This document shows positions 18,838 to 27,852 of a DNA stretch of 49,070 bases, piece after piece. Origin of the DNA: Methanobrevibacter sp. (GTDB lineage: Archaea; Methanobacteriota; Methanobacteria; Methanobacteriales; Methanobacteriaceae); assembly GCA_017553445.1 (NCBI GenBank), contig JAFZMD010000041.1:1-49070 (forward strand), read 5' to 3'. A model generated the notes under the pieces. It had not been told where the DNA came from. It worked only from the letters and a program-made list of their open reading frames with translations, and ran no database searches. Made by a program: the position numbers and the translations under genes. Position 1 is the stretch's first letter. The number at the start of each line of letters is the position of its first letter.

Positions 18838-21800
18838 ATGATGAAGAAAATTTCAATATTTCTAGCGCTGCTTGTATTATTTATCTCGATTGGTGCTGTT
18901 TCGGCTGAAGGAAACTTCACAGCACTGCAGGAAGAGATAGATTCAAGTACAGACAGCATAGAAATAACACAAAATTATGCATATGACAATGGGACTGATT
19001 ATAAATATATTGGTGGAATTTCAATAAATCAAAGTGACTTTACTATAAACGGTAATGGTTACACCATCGACGGGTCAAATCAGGCAAGAATCTTTGATAT
19101 CACTGGAAGTAACATAACAATCAATAACCTTAATTTCATTAATGCGAATAGAACTGGAAGAACTGCCGGAGCAATATTCGCATCAGATTCAATCACATTA
19201 AATAACGTAACATTCACCAACAATATTGCTGCATATGGCGGGGCAATAGTTACATTTGGACAGACCACAATAAACAATGCAGTATTTGCCAACAACCAGG
19301 TAACCGATAGTGGTGGAGCAATAGTTACACAAGGCATAACCACAATAAACAATGCGATATTTACCAACAACACAGCAACAAAATATGGCGGAGCACTTAT
19401 AATACAGGGCATAACCATTATAAACAATGCAACATTCACCAACAACACAGCAACAAAATATGGCGGAGCGCTTTATGTGCAGTACCCTACCGCCATAAGC
19501 AATTCAACATTCACCCAAAATATTGCCAAATTGGGAGGAAGCATTTTATCTGAAAATGAAATGCATATTGATAATACAGTTTTCAGCAACACAACTTCGG
19601 AATATGCAACGGCAATATTCACCGAAAGCAATATGACTATAGAAAATTGTAAATTCATAAACTTAACAGCCGTAAAGACCGCTGGAGCAATAGCCTTTAA
19701 AAGCAGCGAAAATATTTACATTAAAAGCTGTGAATTTATTGATACCATATCCTATAAAAATGGTGGTGCAGTATATGCAGACATTAATGGTGGAAGGGGC
19801 AATTCCAATAGGAATGTCACCATACTGGATACATTATTTGAAAATGCCTATTCGGAATTTGGCGGAGCATATGTTCAATTAGGTGGACAGCTATTGATGA
19901 ATAATTCCTATTTCCTCAATAACCATAATACATACAACGGAGGAGCAGTTTTTATTTCAGATACCAACAGCAAAATAACTAACTGTACTTTTGACTCCAA
20001 CGGAGGCATATCTGATGAATACTCTTCTTATGGAGGAGCCATGTATTGTGACAATTCAACTTTAGTTTTAAGCGATTGTCTATTTGTCAACAATACTGCA
20101 GATTCAGGTAACGCAATATATGCTTATGACGCTGATTATACAATTTCCGGCTCAGAATTTGTCAATAATACCAACGCCATTTATTCAGTATTTGACAGAA
20201 AATCCAATTTGGACAACAATACATACAATAATGATAGCATATCAACCAACAACACATATTACAATTCAATGATGAACAGAACAGGAATGAAACTAAAAAT
20301 AATCAATAACATAAACGTTACCACCATCCCAACCAGATTCGATTTGCGTGACTGGGGATGGGTAAGTCCTATCAAAGACCAGGGATATACCGGCGCTTGT
20401 TGGGCAGTTTCAATGGCCAGCACATTAGAATCCGCACTGCTAAAAGCATGCGGAATAATGACCAATATTTCAACAAACAATATGAAAAATTCAATGTATA
20501 TCTACTCCAAATTCGGTTCAAGAGCCTATGAAGGAGGCGCTAACTATCTTGCCTTTTCCTACCTGCTAAGTTGGCTTGGCGCATTTTCACAGGATTATGA
20601 TTCATATGATCAGCTTGGAAAGCTTTCACCAATAACAACATCAGGAGAGGATATTCACATCCAGGACGCAATATTTATCTGTGACTCTCCAGAGAACAAC
20701 ACCGACTTAATCAAATCCTCAATTCTCAAATACGGCGCATTAAATGCCGGTCTTTTTGGACAATCCACAGTTAGTGATACGAATCCTTTCTTTAACATGC
20801 AAACAAATGCGCAATACTGCAACGAGACTGTCGGCGCAACTCATGCAATAGCAATAGTAGGATGGGATGACAATTTTTCAGCAGACAAATTCACAATAAC
20901 CCCTCCTGGAGATGGAGCATGGATTATCAAAAACAGCTGGGGAACTGATTGGGGTGAAGAAGGATATTTCTATCTTTCATACTATGATAAAACATTGACA
21001 AGCCCTACAGGAATAATAATTGAAAATACTGAAGTCTACAACAAAAACTACCAGCTCGATTATGTGTGGACTAAAGAATTTATACGTGGAGAAAATCTCA
21101 GTTACTGCAATGAATATTGGGCCTTAGACAATGATGCTATTGCTGCTGTTGGAACATACTTTGAAAGTGAAGATATCAATTATACTGTCGAAATATATGT
21201 TAATGAAGATTTAAAATATGTTCAGGAAGGAGTATCTTCATATTATGGATTCCACACAATAAAATTAAACGAATACATCCCAATTAAAACTGGAGATCTC
21301 ATTAGTGCAGTAATGACTTCAAAATCAGTTCCGGTAACTGATTTTAGTGATACTAGAATGCATTATACTGAAGGTTATTCCCACATATATGAAAATGATA
21401 CATGGATTGACCTTTACAATAGAAGCCAAGTTGCCTGTTTGAAAATTTATACCGTTGATTTACCTATATACACCCAAGACTTGGTTAAAATCTATAAAAA
21501 CGATTCTAAATTTGAAGCTGAAATTGGCATTGCAAACGAAGCAGTTACCTTTGAAATAAACGGCAGAAACTATACTAGAGTCAGTGATGAAAACGGAACC
21601 GCTTCAATGGCCATTAACCTAGGGCCGGGAAACTACACAATCAAAACAACATTTAACGGTACAACAGTTGAAAATACTATTGAAGTATTGCCAACATTAT
21701 ACGCTGATAACTTAGTTAAATACTTCAGAAACGCTTCACAGTTCTACATCGATCTGATTGACGGTGAAGGAAACCCTGTAAACAACACCAACATTACCAT

Positions 21801-22200
21801 GAACATCAACGGAGTATTCTATGACCGTACAACCAATGAAAACGGAACAGCCAGGTTAAACATTAACTTAATCCCTGGAGACTATATATTGACAGCTATT
21901 GATCCATTTACTGGCCTTATGATGTCCTATAACATCACAGTATTGCCTACATTAAATGCAACTGATTTGGAAATGACATATAAAGACGGTTCAACATTCA
22001 ACGTAACTGTACTGGACGGTCAAGGAAACCTATTAGCTGATGCCAAAGTAACATTCAACATCAACGGAGTGTTCTACAACAGATACAGCGATTCAAAAGG
22101 AATAGCCAACTTAAACATTACATTAATGGCCGGCGAATACATCATCACTTCCGACTACGATGGAATGAGAATCGCAAACACAATAACAATAAAGGATTAA
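18838..22200 (+). CDS. Secreted beta-helix / papain-like C1 peptidase / Ig-like adhesin, copy 3
   Basis: 1120 residues. ATGATG gives two possible starts (18838 or 18841); GGAG at 18829-18832 suits both. Signal peptide (VLFISIGAVSA), then a beta-helix longer than in copies 1-2 that includes three 75-bp tandem repeats. The C1A domain has Cys521 in GACWAVS, a divergent version of the GSCWAFG seen elsewhere, with His669 (THAIAIVGWDDN) and Asn699 (IKNSWGTDWG). Three C-terminal Ig-like domains follow. Active-site residues are complete, but the altered surroundings (AVS for AFG, KDQGYTGA) suggest different specificity. Confidence 0.88.
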   Translation: MMKKISIFLALLVLFISIGAVSAEGNFTALQEEIDSSTDSIEITQNYAYDNGTDYKYIGGISINQSDFTINGNGYTIDGSNQARIFDITGSNITINNLNFINANRTGRTAGAIFASDSITLNNVTFTNNIAAYGGAIVTFGQTTINNAVFANNQVTDSGGAIVTQGITTINNAIFTNNTATKYGGALIIQGITIINNATFTNNTATKYGGALYVQYPTAISNSTFTQNIAKLGGSILSENEMHIDNTVFSNTTSEYATAIFTESNMTIENCKFINLTAVKTAGAIAFKSSENIYIKSCEFIDTISYKNGGAVYADINGGRGNSNRNVTILDTLFENAYSEFGGAYVQLGGQLLMNNSYFLNNHNTYNGGAVFISDTNSKITNCTFDSNGGISDEYSSYGGAMYCDNSTLVLSDCLFVNNTADSGNAIYAYDADYTISGSEFVNNTNAIYSVFDRKSNLDNNTYNNDSISTNNTYYNSMMNRTGMKLKIINNINVTTIPTRFDLRDWGWVSPIKDQGYTGACWAVSMASTLESALLKACGIMTNISTNNMKNSMYIYSKFGSRAYEGGANYLAFSYLLSWLGAFSQDYDSYDQLGKLSPITTSGEDIHIQDAIFICDSPENNTDLIKSSILKYGALNAGLFGQSTVSDTNPFFNMQTNAQYCNETVGATHAIAIVGWDDNFSADKFTITPPGDGAWIIKNSWGTDWGEEGYFYLSYYDKTLTSPTGIIIENTEVYNKNYQLDYVWTKEFIRGENLSYCNEYWALDNDAIAAVGTYFESEDINYTVEIYVNEDLKYVQEGVSSYYGFHTIKLNEYIPIKTGDLISAVMTSKSVPVTDFSDTRMHYTEGYSHIYENDTWIDLYNRSQVACLKIYTVDLPIYTQDLVKIYKNDSKFEAEIGIANEAVTFEINGRNYTRVSDENGTASMAINLGPGNYTIKTTFNGTTVENTIEVLPTLYADNLVKYFRNASQFYIDLIDGEGNPVNNTNITMNINGVFYDRTTNENGTARLNINLIPGDYILTAIDPFTGLMMSYNITVLPTLNATDLEMTYKDGSTFNVTVLDGQGNLLADAKVTFNINGVFYNRYSDSKGIANLNITLMAGEYIITSDYDGMRIANTITIKD
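19259..19483 (+). repeat. Three 75-bp tandem repeats inside the beta-helix
   Basis: Each unit encodes one 25-residue rung (TINNAxFxNNxxTxxGGA). Period 75 is measured from ACAATAAACAATGC at 19267 and 19342 and its near copy (AC changed to AT) at 19417, and from the identical stretch beginning ACCAACAACACAGC at 19363 and 19438. The last two units are almost the same in DNA, implying recent slippage. Confidence 0.75.
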
Positions 22201-22214
22201 TTAACTTAATCCTT
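22192..22214 (+). terminator. Terminator hairpin containing the stop codon
   Basis: Arms AAGGATTAA / TTAATCCTT with loop TTAAC, followed by TTTCCTTTTTTTATTT. The stop TAA is 22198-22200. Confidence 0.75.
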
Positions 22215-22290
22215 TCCTTTTTTTATTTACAAAAACCTTTAAAAATCCCGCTTTTTGAATAATTTTTAACATCCCCCCCAATTAAATGAA

Positions 22291-22311
22291 AACTTTTTTA
22301 AAAATCAAAAA
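22291..22311 (+). promoter_or_regulatory. Conserved adhesin promoter box
   Basis: AACTTTTTTAAAAATC plus A-rich run, 38-58 bp before the ATG at 22349. The flanks (ATTAAATGAA before, ACTATATAAC after) match those of the gene at 8988 rather than its nearer neighbours. Confidence 0.45.
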
Positions 22312-22348
22312 TATACTATATAACATATTAGATATTTGGAGGAAAATA

Positions 22349-25300
22349 ATGAAGGCAATAAAAATATTGCTTGTCTTGATTGTATTATTCATCTCAATCA
22401 GTGCAGTTTCGGCTGAAGGAAACTATACTGCACTTCAGGATGAGATTGATACAAGCACTGACAGTATAGAAATAACAGATGATTATGTATATGACGATTC
22501 GACCGATTACGAACTAGGTGATGGAATTGTAATAAATAAAACAGATTTTACCATTTACGGTAATGGCCACAGTATTGACGCAAAGAGTCAGGCCAGAATC
22601 TTTGACATTAGAGGAGATAACATCACGATTTTTAACCTCATTTTTATCAACGGATATGCTAATAAAAGCGGAGGGGCAATAATTTCAGATAGAAATGTAA
22701 ACTTAATAGACTGTTTGTTTGAAAACAACACTGCAGAAAATGGGGGTGCAGTCTGTTTCATCAATGAAAAATATGGCGGAGCCCTGAACTTTCAAAAGGG
22801 TGGAGAAACAGATGATGTCATAGTAAGCATAGAAAACTGCAATTTCACAGGCAATATTGGAAAAAAAGGTGGAGCAATATATTCTAATGCAACATTGACA
22901 TTAAACAATACTACATTCATTGGAAACAATGCAACAGGAGGTGGTGGAGCATTATACATCTACAATGAAACGCAAATAACAAATTGTCTTTTCATGAACA
23001 ATTCCGCAATAAGCGGAGGAGTCACCTATTTGAAATCAGAATCCATTATCATTAACTCAACATTTGCCAATTCAATGGGCAAATACGGGTCAGCAGTATA
23101 TGCAGAAGCTACTGTTATCATTTCAGACTCAGTATTTGAAAATTTAGTCGCAGCCGAATACGGTGGCGTTTATTCAGAGAAATATTTTGAAATAATGAAT
23201 TGTATTTTCACAAACAATACGGCCAAATGGGGAGGAAGCATTTACTCCGAAGGCACTCTAAACATCACTAATTCAAGTTTTTCCAATTCAAAATCCAAAT
23301 ATGCGGCTGCAATATATGCTCAAGGAAATATAACTATCAGAGATACTGTTTTTGAAAATATGTCCGCAAATGAGACTGCAGGAGCTATGGGACTGAGAAA
23401 TGCAGAGACTATAGAAATAACCAACTGTACATTCATAAATTCCGAAGCACGTAAAAACGGCGGAGCAATCTATATGGACCTCTGGGAAAACTCCATTATA
23501 ACAACAAAAATATCCAATTCAACATTTATTAATTCAACTGGAGATTTTGGAGGCGCATTGGTTCAGTTAAGAGGTACTTTGATAATAGAAAATTCCACTT
23601 TCACAGGCAATACTGCAATCTATGCCGGATCAGCAGCATTTGTTTCGAATGCAAATTTTGGTATACAAAACTGTTCTTTTGAATCAAACAAAATACTTGA
23701 TAAAGAATTGTATGGTGGAGGAACACTTTACTGTGACTTAACAAACTTCATTTCCATCTCTTCAACTTTCAAAGACAATGATGGAAATGGGATTTACTGC
23801 TATGATGCAGATTTAAACATAAGCCGCAATGAATTTGAAGGAAACTGTGAAGCCATTCACTGCGTATTTTGTCAGCCAATATTATTAGAGGATAATATCT
23901 ATAACGATGACATTCTCATTTTAAATGATACGGATTATGCATCAGTCATGATGTCAAGCGGCATGAAACTGGAACTCATCAACAATACGATAGATGTGAC
24001 TGACCTTCCGGCACGCTTTGATTTGCGCGATTGGGGATGGGTTTCATCAGTTAAAGACCAGGGCGATTTGGGTTCATGCTGGACTTTCGGAGCATGTGGA
24101 GCATTGGAATCCGCACTGCTTAAGGCAACAGGAATTGAATATAACTTTTCAGAAAGCAACCTGCAGAACAACTTATTGGAATTTTCAAAATACGGTATCA
24201 TGGGTGCCCCTGAAGGAGGATGGCAAGAATGGGCTTTAGAATATATGTTAACTTGGTTTGGACCATTACCTGCCGAATATTGCAGCTATGATGAAATGGG
24301 TAAATTATCACCAGTTATCGTTGCAGATGAAAACATACACATCCAGGATGCAATACTTCTAAAACAACGTGCAAATTCAACAGATAACGATGAAATAAAA
24401 AAGGCACTGATTAAATACGGTTCCATACACATCACATATAACGGATGCCAGGAAGCACCTGACTACAATGAAGATACATTCGCCCAGTATCAAAACACCA
24501 GTTCCGAACAGAACCATGCTGTATCACTTGTCGGATGGGATGACAATTTCCCTAAAGAAAAATTCCTGATAACTCCTCCAGGAGACGGTGCATGGATAAT
24601 TAAAAACAGCTGGGGTGACTTTGGAGACAACGGATATCAATACATTTCATATTACGATATAAGTATCATCAATCACACACATAACGAAGGATTTGTTATT
24701 ATAAACACTGAGGATTATACTGTAAATTACCAGACAGACCTTGGAGGATATTTAAAAATTTTGGAATATAATCGCAATGTAAGTTATAAGGTAACCTACA
24801 GCAGCCTTAGAAATGAACTGATTAGCGCAGTCGGAACTTACTTTGCTTATGAAGGTGAAGAGTATCTTCTTGAAATCTATGTAAACGATGAATTGAAACA
24901 CACACAAAACGGAACAGCACCATTCAGAGGATTCCATACGGTCAAGTTAACATCAGAAATTCAAATTAAGGAAGGAGATAATTTCACTGCAGTAATGAAA
25001 AAGCAGAGCATCCCTATAATAGACATGTCAAGACAGCACTACCTTGAAAACATGAGCTTTTACGATTTAGGCGACGGATGGAAAGACATATTCCCCGAAA
25101 ACATTACTTTCTCCTTAAAGGTCTATACCAAGGATTTGGCCATTTATACAGAGGACTTGGTTAAAATCTACAAAAACGATTCTAAATTTGAAGCTGAAAT
25201 TGGCATTGCAAACGAAACAGTAACATTTGAAATCAATGGAGGAAGCTATAACAGAACAAGCGATGCAAACGGAACTGCAAGAATAGCCATTAACTTAGGA

Positions 25301-25876
25301 CCGGGAAACTACACAATCAAAACAACATTCAACGGTACTTCAGTTGAAAACACAATTACAGTATTGCCCACATTAATAGCCGATAATCTTGTTAAATACT
25401 TCAGAAACACTTCACAGTTCTTCATTTCATTAATTGGCGGTGAAGGTAATCCTGTAGCTGGTGTTAACATTACCATGAACATCAACGGAGTATTCTACAA
25501 CCGTGAAACAAATGAAAACGGAACTGCTAAGTTAAACATTAACTTAATCCCTGGCGAATACATCTTAACAGCTATCGATCCGTTAACCGGCCTTATGATG
25601 TCCTATAACATCACAGTATTGCCTACATTGAATGCAACTGATTTGGAAATGACATATAAAGACGGTTCAACATTCAACGTAAGTGTACTTGACGGTCAAG
25701 GAAACCTATTAGCTGATGCCAAAGTAACATTCAACATCAACGGAGTATTCTACAACAGATACAGCGATTCAAAAGGAATAGCTAACTTAAACATTACGTT
25801 AATGGCCGGCGAATACATCATAACTTCCGAGTATGATGGATTTAAAATTGCAAACACGATAATTATTAAGGATTAA
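22349..25876 (+). CDS. Secreted beta-helix / papain-like C1 peptidase / Ig-like adhesin, copy 4
   Basis: 1175 residues from the ATG at 22349 (GGAGG at 22338-22342). An upstream in-frame ATG at 22286 lies in the promoter region and would bury the signal peptide, so it is rejected. Signal peptide ending ISISAVSA, then the longest beta-helix of the set (about 525 residues). The C1A domain has Cys577 (GSCWTFG), His723 (NHAVSLVGWDDN) and Asn753 (IKNSWGDFGDNG, slightly shortened after the Asn). Three Ig-like domains end in IIIKD. The first Ig unit differs more from the others (NGGSYNRTSDANGTARI). Confidence 0.88.
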   Translation: MKAIKILLVLIVLFISISAVSAEGNYTALQDEIDTSTDSIEITDDYVYDDSTDYELGDGIVINKTDFTIYGNGHSIDAKSQARIFDIRGDNITIFNLIFINGYANKSGGAIISDRNVNLIDCLFENNTAENGGAVCFINEKYGGALNFQKGGETDDVIVSIENCNFTGNIGKKGGAIYSNATLTLNNTTFIGNNATGGGGALYIYNETQITNCLFMNNSAISGGVTYLKSESIIINSTFANSMGKYGSAVYAEATVIISDSVFENLVAAEYGGVYSEKYFEIMNCIFTNNTAKWGGSIYSEGTLNITNSSFSNSKSKYAAAIYAQGNITIRDTVFENMSANETAGAMGLRNAETIEITNCTFINSEARKNGGAIYMDLWENSIITTKISNSTFINSTGDFGGALVQLRGTLIIENSTFTGNTAIYAGSAAFVSNANFGIQNCSFESNKILDKELYGGGTLYCDLTNFISISSTFKDNDGNGIYCYDADLNISRNEFEGNCEAIHCVFCQPILLEDNIYNDDILILNDTDYASVMMSSGMKLELINNTIDVTDLPARFDLRDWGWVSSVKDQGDLGSCWTFGACGALESALLKATGIEYNFSESNLQNNLLEFSKYGIMGAPEGGWQEWALEYMLTWFGPLPAEYCSYDEMGKLSPVIVADENIHIQDAILLKQRANSTDNDEIKKALIKYGSIHITYNGCQEAPDYNEDTFAQYQNTSSEQNHAVSLVGWDDNFPKEKFLITPPGDGAWIIKNSWGDFGDNGYQYISYYDISIINHTHNEGFVIINTEDYTVNYQTDLGGYLKILEYNRNVSYKVTYSSLRNELISAVGTYFAYEGEEYLLEIYVNDELKHTQNGTAPFRGFHTVKLTSEIQIKEGDNFTAVMKKQSIPIIDMSRQHYLENMSFYDLGDGWKDIFPENITFSLKVYTKDLAIYTEDLVKIYKNDSKFEAEIGIANETVTFEINGGSYNRTSDANGTARIAINLGPGNYTIKTTFNGTSVENTITVLPTLIADNLVKYFRNTSQFFISLIGGEGNPVAGVNITMNINGVFYNRETNENGTAKLNINLIPGEYILTAIDPLTGLMMSYNITVLPTLNATDLEMTYKDGSTFNVSVLDGQGNLLADAKVTFNINGVFYNRYSDSKGIANLNITLMAGEYIITSEYDGFKIANTIIIKD

Positions 25877-25890
25877 TTAATTTAATCCTT
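25868..25890 (+). terminator. Terminator hairpin containing the stop codon
   Basis: Arms AAGGATTAA / TTAATCCTT, loop TTAAT, then TTCTTTTTCTTTTTT. Last of the five adhesin terminators. Confidence 0.75.
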
Positions 25891-26091
25891 TCTTTTTCTT
25901 TTTTTGAATTAATCGAACATATGATTAACATTGATTGAAATTGAAAATATATGCTCAAACATAATTTTCCCAACATGAATGAAATATTTACATGAAAAAG
26001 TAAAATTGCTTTTAAAAATTCATTTATTAAATGATTTACTATTTATTTTAAAAATCAAGACATATTTTATTATTAAATCAAATATGAAAGT

Positions 26092-26943
26092 ATGAAATTT
26101 AAAAAAAATATGTTCTGTTTAATCATTTTAGTATTGAGTGTGTTGAATAATAATAAGATGTATGAAAAATATAATAAATTAGAGACACATAATTTTCCAT
26201 CCATTAAAAAAGAAAACTTACCTAAAGAATTTAGTAATTCTGCTTTTAAAACAGTAGATACTTTCATTAAAAAAATGTTCAAACTTGACAATGAATGTGT
26301 AATATATTTTGATTATATTACTGGAGAAATTCTTCGATGTTCTATTGGTAACCTGGATAATGTTGAGATAAACTTTAAAAAAGATGAATTTAAAGGTTAT
26401 CATGTGGCTTCACTACATAATCATCCATTAAATGTTTTTTCACCACCTTCTGGAAAAAATTTTGGTATTTTTGCAAGAGAATTTGAAGATTATGAATTAA
26501 TTTCTGGACGCGATAGATTATGGATTTTAGAAGCAAAAGGAGTGCATGAATATTTAGTTAATGAAATGAATATCATTTGTGAAATATTTTTCAATTCATC
26601 TCTTGAAAAATGTGCAAATAGACATCATGACGAAAAAATTATTGATAAAATGGCAAATCTAATCTATGGGAATCAATTGTCAAAATATATTAATGATAAA
26701 AACATAAATGGTATACGATTAACCAAAACGGAGTATGTAAATATGAATGAATCAGATATTGAAACTGCAGAATATACTGCATTAAGGATTGTTGATCCAG
26801 AAATTATTAGATTAGCTCGTGAAAGAGAAAGAGACCCAACATTATTATCCGGAAAGGACAGAATATATGCACTATATCAGATGATGGGTATGGAAATAAA
26901 CTATGATGAAATATTTCCAGAATTAGATATTATTAAGGATTAA
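26092..26943 (+). CDS. JAB/MPN-like domain protein
   Basis: Up to 283 residues. The centre carries ASLHNHPLNVFSPPSGKNF, resembling the JAB/JAMM zinc motif (HxHP-x-S-x2-D) found in MPN proteases and in SPP1 gp7-associated and polymorphic-toxin 'HNHP' domains. The usual final Asp is Asn here. No clear ribosome site marks the start; ATGs at 26110 and 26158 are alternatives, and the short hydrophobic N-terminus (MFCLIILVLSVL) may not be translated. More AT-rich than its neighbours. It shares only its last codons (IIKD-stop) and terminator with the adhesins. Function unknown; peptide or isopeptide hydrolysis is possible. Confidence 0.6.
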   Translation: MKFKKNMFCLIILVLSVLNNNKMYEKYNKLETHNFPSIKKENLPKEFSNSAFKTVDTFIKKMFKLDNECVIYFDYITGEILRCSIGNLDNVEINFKKDEFKGYHVASLHNHPLNVFSPPSGKNFGIFAREFEDYELISGRDRLWILEAKGVHEYLVNEMNIICEIFFNSSLEKCANRHHDEKIIDKMANLIYGNQLSKYINDKNINGIRLTKTEYVNMNESDIETAEYTALRIVDPEIIRLARERERDPTLLSGKDRIYALYQMMGMEINYDEIFPELDIIKD

Positions 26944-26956
26944 CCTATTAATCCTT
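26935..26956 (+). terminator. Adhesin-type terminator hairpin at the end of the JAB-like gene
   Basis: Arms AAGGATTAA and TTAATCCTT are identical to the five adhesin terminators, with the shorter loop CCTA. The stop TAA is the end of the 5' arm. A T-run and then A-run follow; the A-run can serve as T-tract for the opposing minus-strand gene. Confidence 0.7.
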
Positions 26957-26983
26957 CCTTTTTAAAAAAAAATTATTTTAGCA

Positions 26984-27304
26984 TTATTTTCTAAACAGTG
27001 CAGATATTCCTGCGATTAAAAGTAGCATTGAACACAATTTGGCCAAACTTGGCGTTCCAATAAGGACAAGAATCGCTGCAATCATAAAACCTACACCAGA
27101 ACTTTCCAAGTGTCTATTAACATAATATGATGATATGAAACCTAAAAACGCCCCTACAATAGCTAGTATTGCTAAAAATGAATTTCCCTGAGCGCCCCCG
27201 CTTTCAATGAGCAATAGGAATGATCCAGAAATCAAACATAAAAATGAACCTAAAATGCCACATATCTGTTCAAATAATCTGGATGTAGTTTTTATTCTTT
27301 TCAT
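26984..27304 (-). CDS. Small integral membrane protein (DUF4064-like)
   Basis: 106 residues with three to four hydrophobic helices: CGILGSFLCLISGSFLLLIES, FLAILAIVGAFLGFISSYYV and GVGFMIAAILVLIG. The layout and length resemble the DUF4064 family. It converges with the JAB-like gene and lies 32 bp after archease on the same strand, so it may be read from the archease transcript. Function unknown. Confidence 0.65.
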   Translation of the reverse strand: MKRIKTTSRLFEQICGILGSFLCLISGSFLLLIESGGAQGNSFLAILAIVGAFLGFISSYYVNRHLESSGVGFMIAAILVLIGTPSLAKLCSMLLLIAGISALFRK

Positions 27305-27336
27305 GATATTATATTTATTTTCGATTTTATATATAA

Positions 27337-27759
27337 TTATAAGTCAACAATGGCTTTAAGCATTACCGTATCTGATATGTTGACTTCCATCTGATGGAAC
27401 GTTATTGCTTTTATTTCACAGTCACGGTCATGTTTATCCCAATTTATATCTTCACCAGTTATAATGGCTTTGAGATGATAACCACCACCAGTTTTCTTGA
27501 TTTGGACATCAAACTCACAAAACAGCATGAATTCAACTTCATGATAAAACAATAATTCCTCAAGATAGTCGTATAACAATGATACTTTATCTTCAGAAGT
27601 TATTTCAAATTCTATTGATTTTTCAGGACTTATTTTATCAGTGTTGGATATTATGTTGAACATGGCAAGGCCGGCATTTTCAAAAGATTCATTTAAAGTA
27701 TTGCCGAATGCATAAAAGCCTATGTCTGCTGTAACGTCAAAATATTCAAATTTTTTCAT
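27337..27759 (-). CDS. Archease
   Basis: 140 residues: FEYFDVTADIGFYAFG at the N-terminus, YLEELLFYHEVE in the middle, and KAITFHQMEV followed by IVDL at the end are the family hallmarks, including the acidic metal-binding residues. Archease activates RtcB by speeding its guanylylation and widening its turnover and NTP use. RtcB is 18.5 kb away in this window, so the two are unlinked here. A GAGG ribosome site precedes the ATG. Confidence 0.93.
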   Translation of the reverse strand: MKKFEYFDVTADIGFYAFGNTLNESFENAGLAMFNIISNTDKISPEKSIEFEITSEDKVSLLYDYLEELLFYHEVEFMLFCEFDVQIKKTGGGYHLKAIITGEDINWDKHDRDCEIKAITFHQMEVNISDTVMLKAIVDL

Positions 27760-27807
27760 GATTTTGCCTCTGAAATAATACTTGTCAAATGCTCTCTAGC
27801 TCTTTGC

Positions 27808-27817
27808 TTATATATGG
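27808..27817. promoter_or_regulatory. Possible bidirectional TATA box
   Basis: TTATATATGG lies 45-50 bp from both the archease ATG (minus) and the small protein ATG at 27853 (plus). Its near-symmetrical core could serve both directions. Confidence 0.4.
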
Positions 27818-27852
27818 ATACCAAACAACTTAAATATAGTGATGTGATTATT

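Noticed and set aside
22286-22348. 21-residue N-terminal extension of the adhesin at 22349
   Set aside because: It covers the conserved promoter box and ribosome site, and would put a charged stretch ahead of the signal peptide.
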